Origin: Chryseosolibacter sp964493505
GTDB taxonomy: Bacteria > Bacteroidota > Bacteroidia > Cytophagales > Cyclobacteriaceae
Length of the DNA stretch: 64,000 nucleotides
Direction: 5' to 3'
Assembly (NCBI GenBank): GCA_964493505.1
Contig: CAZBNP010000007.1
Span: 124,001-188,000, forward strand
The notes beneath the pieces were generated by a model. It did no database searches, had not been told where the DNA came from, and worked only from the letters and a program-made list of their open reading frames with translations. Numbering within the stretch: the first letter of the stretch is position 1; each line of letters starts with the position of its first letter. Shown piece after piece: positions 61,888-64,000 of the stretch. The position numbers were made by a program, and so were the translations under genes.

Positions 61888-62412
61888 ATGCGCGAAAACA
61901 AAAATAGCGAACCCGCCGCCGACCATGACCGGACAATTCAAATCGTGGTCTTTAAACTCGGGCAGGAAGAATACGGACTCCATATCGACCAGATAAAGGA
62001 AGTCGTCATCACGCCGACCATTACACGGATGCCCCAGACACCTCCCTATGTCAAAGGAGTCGCCAATATTCGCGGAAATGTCATCGCCATTCTTGATCTG
62101 GAGGAGAAATTCGACCTGGCAGGATCAATCCAGGAATCCTCATCGAAGAGCCATTTCACCCTGGTCATCGAAAGTGAAAACTATAAGATGGGCATCCTGG
62201 TTCGGGAGGTACCAAACACTCTCTCGATACCCGCTTCCAGCGTGGAGAATTCTGTTCTTACCGGTGATCTTCAATCCGACCAGGCGTACATTACAGGAAT
62301 CGTCAAGCTGGAAAAACGACTTATCATCATGATCGACATCTTCAGGGTTATCGGCGAGCAAGAGGCGCATCAGCTACTCAAGAAAACAGTTGGACAACCC
62401 CTTGAAATATGA
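61888..62412 (+). CDS. cheW: chemotaxis coupling protein CheW
   Basis: 174 residues. The CheW SH3-like fold is clear: IVVFKLGQEEYGLHIDQIKEV, RMPQTPPYVKGVANIRGNVIAILDLEEKF and the closing KLEKRLIIMIDIFRVI. It links receptors to CheA. The stop overlaps the cheD start by 4 bp. The N-terminus (~20 residues) is longer and charged than in E. coli CheW. Confidence 0.94.
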   Translation: MRENKNSEPAADHDRTIQIVVFKLGQEEYGLHIDQIKEVVITPTITRMPQTPPYVKGVANIRGNVIAILDLEEKFDLAGSIQESSSKSHFTLVIESENYKMGILVREVPNTLSIPASSVENSVLTGDLQSDQAYITGIVKLEKRLIIMIDIFRVIGEQEAHQLLKKTVGQPLEI

Positions 62413-62867
62413 TCGAACACATAATGCTTGCCATTAACGATGTCGATGTGAGCGACCATCCGGTTGTTTACACCTGCTATGGATTGGGATCCTGCATTGG
62501 CTTATTTATCTCGGACCGATCGAAAGCGGTCTCAGGTGGTGCTCATATCGCACTAGCACTGCCATCCCCGAACAGCCAATATCCGGATGCCTTCGACATG
62601 ATCGATCAGTTGCTCACTGGTCTAAAAGAACGCGGCAGTGATCTCAGCACGCTCCGCGCAAAAATCGCCGGAGGCGCAAGAGTTTATGACTCGTCGCCCG
62701 ACATCGGTGCCTGCAATGTAGAAATGGTAATGAATTACCTGGTCAGGCACAAAATATTCCTGGCTGCAACGGATGTAGGCGGAAGATGCGCCCGGACAGC
62801 GAGGTTCGACAGCGATACCGGCAAACTCGGCATTACTACTTCCGACCTGACAACGTACTCTATCTAA
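62409..62867 (+). CDS. cheD: chemoreceptor glutamine deamidase CheD
   Basis: 152 residues. The family motifs are YGLGSCIGLFISD (catalytic Cys) and GGAHIALALPSP (catalytic His). AKIAGGARVYDSSPDIGACN follows. It deamidates receptor glutamines and can bind CheC or CheY. It overlaps cheW by 4 bp, and the CheY-like gene begins 11 bp after its stop. No CheC is in the window. Confidence 0.93.
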   Translation: MIEHIMLAINDVDVSDHPVVYTCYGLGSCIGLFISDRSKAVSGGAHIALALPSPNSQYPDAFDMIDQLLTGLKERGSDLSTLRAKIAGGARVYDSSPDIGACNVEMVMNYLVRHKIFLAATDVGGRCARTARFDSDTGKLGITTSDLTTYSI

Positions 62868-62878
62868 ACCCTAATCGT

Positions 62879-63235
62879 ATGGCAAAAAATGTTTTGATCG
62901 TTGACGACTCTCTATATATGCGGACGGTCATTAAAGAAGCACTCGAAGTCAATGGATATCGTGTGATCGGACAAGCCACAAACGGAGAAGAAGCTATTGA
63001 CCTAGCGTTCGATCTCAAACCCGATATCATCACGCTCGATAACATCCTTCCGGATATGATCGGTACGGATATCCTGAAAGTCTACACCGAAGAAGGCCTG
63101 CCCTCCAAAGTGATCATGATCAGCGCGGTAGGACAAGAATCGGTAATCCAGGAAGGGTTGAGCCTCGGCGCTAAGGCTTACCTGGTGAAGCCGTTTACTT
63201 CTGATCAGTTGCTGAATGAAGTAAACAAGCTATAA
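62879..63235 (+). CDS. CheY-like single-domain response regulator
   Basis: 118 residues (MAKNVLIVDDSLYMRTVI). Acidic pocket IVDD, phosphoacceptor Asp54 (IITLDNILPDM), conserved Ser (MISAVG) and Lys (YLVKPF). It has no output domain, so it signals to a motor or machinery by binding. In a gliding bacterium the target is unlikely to be a flagellar FliM. It is 11 bp after cheD and 9 bp before cheB. Confidence 0.93.
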   Translation: MAKNVLIVDDSLYMRTVIKEALEVNGYRVIGQATNGEEAIDLAFDLKPDIITLDNILPDMIGTDILKVYTEEGLPSKVIMISAVGQESVIQEGLSLGAKAYLVKPFTSDQLLNEVNKL

Positions 63236-63244
63236 CATCCTGGA

Positions 63245-64000
63245 ATGGCCGGACCGAAAATAAGGACCTTGTTAATCGAAGATTCAGGGTTTATGAGAAT
63301 TCTCCTGTCTGATCTCCTGCGTAAAGACGAACATATCGACGTCATCGGAACGGCTTCCGATGGCCTTGAGGGAGTTGAGAAAGTGCGGGACCTGAAACCC
63401 GACGTGGTGATCACGGATGTGGTGATGCCGCGCTTCGACGGGCTTTACGTGGTCCAACAACTAATGCACGAGATGCCCCTTCCCATCATCCTGCTCAGCT
63501 CCCTCGACCGGACGGATCAAAAAATTTTCGACGCGCTAAACGAAGGTGCTTTTGACTTCCTTGACAAGCCGCGCGCCGAACACGCTTCGGAGGGATACGC
63601 ACCGCTGACAAACCTCGTACGCGAGGCCGTCATTACAGACCGCTTCAAACTGGGACGAAAAGCCCAGGGAAAGAATACATCCGAACACTCATTCGAAGAG
63701 AACCTCAATTATGACATCGTTGTCATCGGGTCGTCAACCGGTGGGCCCGGCGCCGTAGAATCATTGCTTAACAACCTCCCAAAAAATCTCTCTGTTCCGG
63801 TAATCATCGCCCAACACATGCCGGAACGTTTCATCGAAAGCTTCGGTCTGCGCCTCAGAGACTCAACCGGCCTGCGTGTCAGTGTCGCAAGAAACGGAGA
63901 CCTGTTGCTGAGCAACCACATCTATCTGGCCCCGGGGACATCCAATATTCGCGTCGAAAAATCAAGGTCCGGTCCAAGGATCAAATATGTTTCCGATAAC
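63245..64000 (+). CDS. cheB: protein-glutamate methylesterase CheB (truncated by window end)
   Basis: 252 codons visible; the gene continues past the window. The receiver has Asp58 (VVITDVVMPRF). The esterase domain shows the catalytic Ser164 (IGSSTGGPG) and His191 (IAQHMPERF); the catalytic Asp should lie outside. It removes methyl groups from receptors. It is the fifth gene of the che operon, and CheR and CheA are expected beyond the window. Confidence 0.93.
   Translation, partial: MAGPKIRTLLIEDSGFMRILLSDLLRKDEHIDVIGTASDGLEGVEKVRDLKPDVVITDVVMPRFDGLYVVQQLMHEMPLPIILLSSLDRTDQKIFDALNEGAFDFLDKPRAEHASEGYAPLTNLVREAVITDRFKLGRKAQGKNTSEHSFEENLNYDIVVIGSSTGGPGAVESLLNNLPKNLSVPVIIAQHMPERFIESFGLRLRDSTGLRVSVARNGDLLLSNHIYLAPGTSNIRVEKSRSGPRIKYVSDN

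Overview
The window looks like a chromosomal segment from a gliding member of the Bacteroidota, probably order Cytophagales. Supporting signs are a PorP/SprF protein beside a giant secreted protein with a gliding-motility type C-terminal domain (type IX secretion), the acylated-ornithine arginine pathway typical of the phylum, promoter boxes of the TAnnTTTG type, and many exported proteins with Gln right after the predicted signal peptidase site. I name no species.

Layout. 1-4087 (minus): heavy-metal RND pump fused in frame to an outer-membrane factor, preceded by a small His-rich exported protein. 4283-8870: a small DUF1328 protein, a RimB/RimK/aspartoacylase-like trio, ffh and an isolated moaE. 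8997-11938: a YfhO-type membrane protein and an unknown small protein. 11949-20412 (minus): an arginine cluster in transcription order GNAT, argG, argC, argD, argF', argB, argE', argH; residue Val90 of ArgF' suggests N-succinyl rather than N-acetyl intermediates. 20922-28061: PorP/SprF, the 1753-residue secreted protein and small exported or membrane proteins. 28051-33149: glutaminyl cyclase, Sua5/TsaC, PFK, PGK and an outer-membrane barrel protein. 33182-37751: two small membrane proteins, a hybrid kinase with HPt and a converging NtrC-type activator. 37841-47995: housekeeping and exported genes (ahcY, Asp-box protein, coiled-coil lipoprotein, enoyl-CoA hydratase, comEC, phoH, SAM hydrolase-like, esterase).

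48120-50320 is the most rearranged stretch. It holds a tRNA-Leu with an upstream broken partial copy carrying a short palindromic insert, a HigBA toxin-antitoxin pair between two near-identical ~116 bp direct repeats, an ArsC-like phosphatase, what appears to be the C-terminal tail of a lost arsenite methyltransferase, and a 29 bp near-perfect palindrome in front of a thioredoxin-reductase-like gene with no ArsR gene in sight. 51900-59575 carries four signalling genes (two multi-PAS kinases, a receiver fused to a domain resembling a decayed kinase ATPase, and a small PAS kinase). 59828-64000 starts a chemotaxis operon (soluble PAS receptor, CheW, CheD, CheY-like, CheB) that continues past the window end.

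The most unusual candidate is the RND/outer-membrane-factor fusion: the junction is a textbook signal peptide (Arg-rich, hydrophobic, then S|Q) inside one open reading frame, suggesting a polyprotein cut by signal peptidase I. All functions are inferred from sequence reading only; no searches were run.
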